Notes under the pieces: generated by a model
What the model was told of the DNA's origin: nothing
Databases searched by the model: none
Seen by the model: only the letters and a program-made list of their open reading frames with translations
Source of the DNA: a bacterium
GTDB taxonomy: Bacteria; UBA9089; CG2-30-40-21
Direction of reading: 5' to 3'
Length of the DNA stretch: 7,716 bases
Assembly: GCA_030018795.1 (NCBI GenBank)
Contig: JASEHA010000095.1
Coordinates: 1-7,716, forward strand
Shown here: piece by piece, positions 7,037 through 7,716 of the stretch
Layout: every line of letters begins with the position of its first letter
How positions within the stretch are numbered: the first letter of the stretch is position 1
Made by a program: the position numbers and the translations under genes

Positions 7037-7065
7037 TTGACTTTCATGGATAAATATGGTATAAT
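7037..7065 (+). promoter_or_regulatory. Near-consensus sigma70 promoter for rnhA
   Basis: TTGACT at 7037-7042 (five of six -35 bases) is followed by an exact 17-nt spacer and a perfect TATAAT at 7060-7065. TGG at 7057-7059 adds an extended -10. Transcription would start at about 7071-7073. The in-frame TTG at 7037 is therefore the -35 box rather than a start codon. This is the strongest promoter in the window. Confidence 0.85.
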
Positions 7066-7132
7066 CACTTTTATGTTTAACAATATTCATTCAAATTCAT
7101 TTACCAGGGTTGCTGCCTTATCAGGGGATAAT

Positions 7133-7570
7133 GTGTTCACTCTATACACAGACGGAGCATGCAAGGGTAATCCAGGGCCAGGGGGATGGGCAGCTATTCT
7201 TATCACCAATGAGAACGAAAAGGGCGAACAAGAGTTTTCTGGCGGAGAACGCGATACAACCAATAATCAAATGGAGCTGATGGGTGTCATCCAGGGGTTA
7301 AAGGCAGTAAATGCCCCCTCAAAGATAAGAATACATTCAGATAGTGCCTATATCGTCAATGCCTTTACCCAGAATTGGATAAAAACATGGTTGGCTAATG
7401 GATGGAAAACTGCTGATAAGAAACCAGTCAAGAATCAAAATCTGTGGCAAGAATTGCTCAAATTAATCCAGCCTCATCAAGTTGAATGGATTAAGGTTAA
7501 GGGGCATTCAGGGGATAAGTATAATGAAAGGTGTGATAGACTGGCTGTGGCAGCTATTCCACGAGATTAG
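7133..7570 (+). CDS. rnhA: Ribonuclease HI
   Basis: This cytoplasmic enzyme cuts the RNA strand of RNA-DNA hybrids, acting in removal of Okazaki primers, R-loops and embedded ribonucleotides. From the GTG at 7133 it is 145 residues, a normal bacterial length. The catalytic set is complete: Asp7 in YTDGACKGNPGPGGWA, Glu48 in TTNNQMELMG, Asp70 in IHSDSAYIV, His125 in VKGHSGD and Asp135 in NERCDRLA. The basic-protrusion region NWIKTWLANGWKTADKKPVKN (about 81-101) of the E. coli-type enzyme is present. The GTG is preferred because AGGGG (7123-7127) lies 5 nt upstream, giving a leader of about 60 nt. The in-frame ATG at 7073 (165 residues) has no ribosome binding site, coincides with the predicted transcription start, and would add about 20 residues not usual for the family. 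The protein ends soon after the last catalytic Asp (AAIPRD) and lacks the longer tail of the E. coli enzyme. It is transcribed alone, divergently from the membrane protein gene. Confidence 0.95.
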   Translation: MFTLYTDGACKGNPGPGGWAAILITNENEKGEQEFSGGERDTTNNQMELMGVIQGLKAVNAPSKIRIHSDSAYIVNAFTQNWIKTWLANGWKTADKKPVKNQNLWQELLKLIQPHQVEWIKVKGHSGDKYNERCDRLAVAAIPRD

Positions 7571-7585
7571 TGTTGCGTCAGCAAA

Positions 7586-7609
7586 AGAGCACCAGTAAAG
7601 AATTTAACT
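7586..7609. repeat. Second, partial copy of the intergenic repeat core
   Basis: The 24 nt beginning AGAGCACCAGTAAAG match 3956-3979 at 22 of 24 positions, covering one octamer unit and the spacer/loop sequence. The returning inverted arm (CTGGTGC) is missing; the sequence continues ACTAATACTCG instead. It lies 15 nt after the rnhA stop codon, again at the 3' end of a gene, and looks like a truncated or decayed member of the family at 3917-3995. Confidence 0.75.
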
Positions 7610-7716
7610 AATACTCGATGTTCAAGTTTTTAACCTACGATAGTCAAATTTTTTTTAATAGATGCACTCCAATAAAAAAATTGACATAAAGATAATAGTA
7701 GCCCAACATTCTATGT
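7610..7716. other. AT-rich non-coding end of the window
   Basis: No coding frame is seen. The stretch contains a T8 run (7649-7656), an A7 run (7674-7680) and a perfect TTGACA (7681-7686) immediately after the A-run. These could be an UP-element and -35 box of a gene beyond the right edge. No acceptable -10 box is visible at 16-18 nt before the window ends, so a promoter is not called. No GC-rich hairpin precedes the T8 run, so a terminator for rnhA is not called either. Confidence 0.4.

Noticed and set aside
7649..7680. T-run and A-run as an inverted repeat or terminator for rnhA
   Set aside because: The stem would consist only of A-T pairs around a 15-nt loop with no GC-rich stem before the T8 run, so it does not fit an intrinsic terminator.
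7681..7716. TTGACA after an A-tract as a promoter reading out of the window
   Set aside because: Hexamers at 16-18 nt spacing match the -10 consensus poorly, and the window ends before a gene can be seen.

Overview
This is a moderately AT-rich bacterial chromosomal segment with five complete genes and one partial gene, plus short intergenic repeats. The Shine-Dalgarno sites, sigma70-type promoters and RNase HI all point to Bacteria. The best clue to lineage is a secreted C25 (gingipain-like) peptidase with a C-terminal FlgD/Ig-like domain. That architecture is typical of Bacteroidota/FCB-type bacteria and of many uncultured candidate phyla (the WOR-3, Omnitrophota, Poribacteria and Desantisbacteria kinds). 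The window holds no rRNA, tRNA, CRISPR array, transposase or phage gene, and the exact phylum cannot be fixed from it.

Layout. Positions 2-280 (+) are the C-terminal end of a small protein with one membrane segment and a charged tail. A 248-nt gap follows, with a possible promoter near its end. Positions 529-3915 (+) are a two-gene cluster: an LsrF-like class I aldolase/thiolase and, 48 nt later, an alpha-glucan (glycogen) phosphorylase with its PLP lysine in place. An 83-nt convergent gap (3916-3998) is almost filled by a palindromic repeat built from degenerate octamers resembling AGCACCAG. A sequence related to its core and loop recurs after rnhA at 7586-7609. Positions 6964-3999 (-) are a second two-gene unit: a YdjM/DUF457-type membrane protein and, joined to it by an ATGA stop/start overlap, the large secreted C25 peptidase. 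A compact divergent promoter region (6965-7132) lies between this unit and rnhA (RNase HI, 7133-7570, +). The final 146 nt are AT-rich and non-coding.

How the genes work together. The phosphorylase releases glucose-1-phosphate from stored glucan. The neighbouring aldolase may act lower in sugar-phosphate metabolism, so a carbon-catabolism pair is plausible but not proven. The membrane protein and peptidase are almost certainly co-translated, suggesting a shared envelope role. RNase HI is an independent housekeeping gene with a near-consensus promoter.

Most of the content is recognisable. The least ordinary signals are the octamer palindrome with its partial second copy, two in-gene microsatellites (a 7-bp repeat that could shift frame in the peptidase and a 9-bp in-frame repeat in the membrane protein), and the coupling of the membrane protein to the peptidase. 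I found no convincing new multi-gene system.
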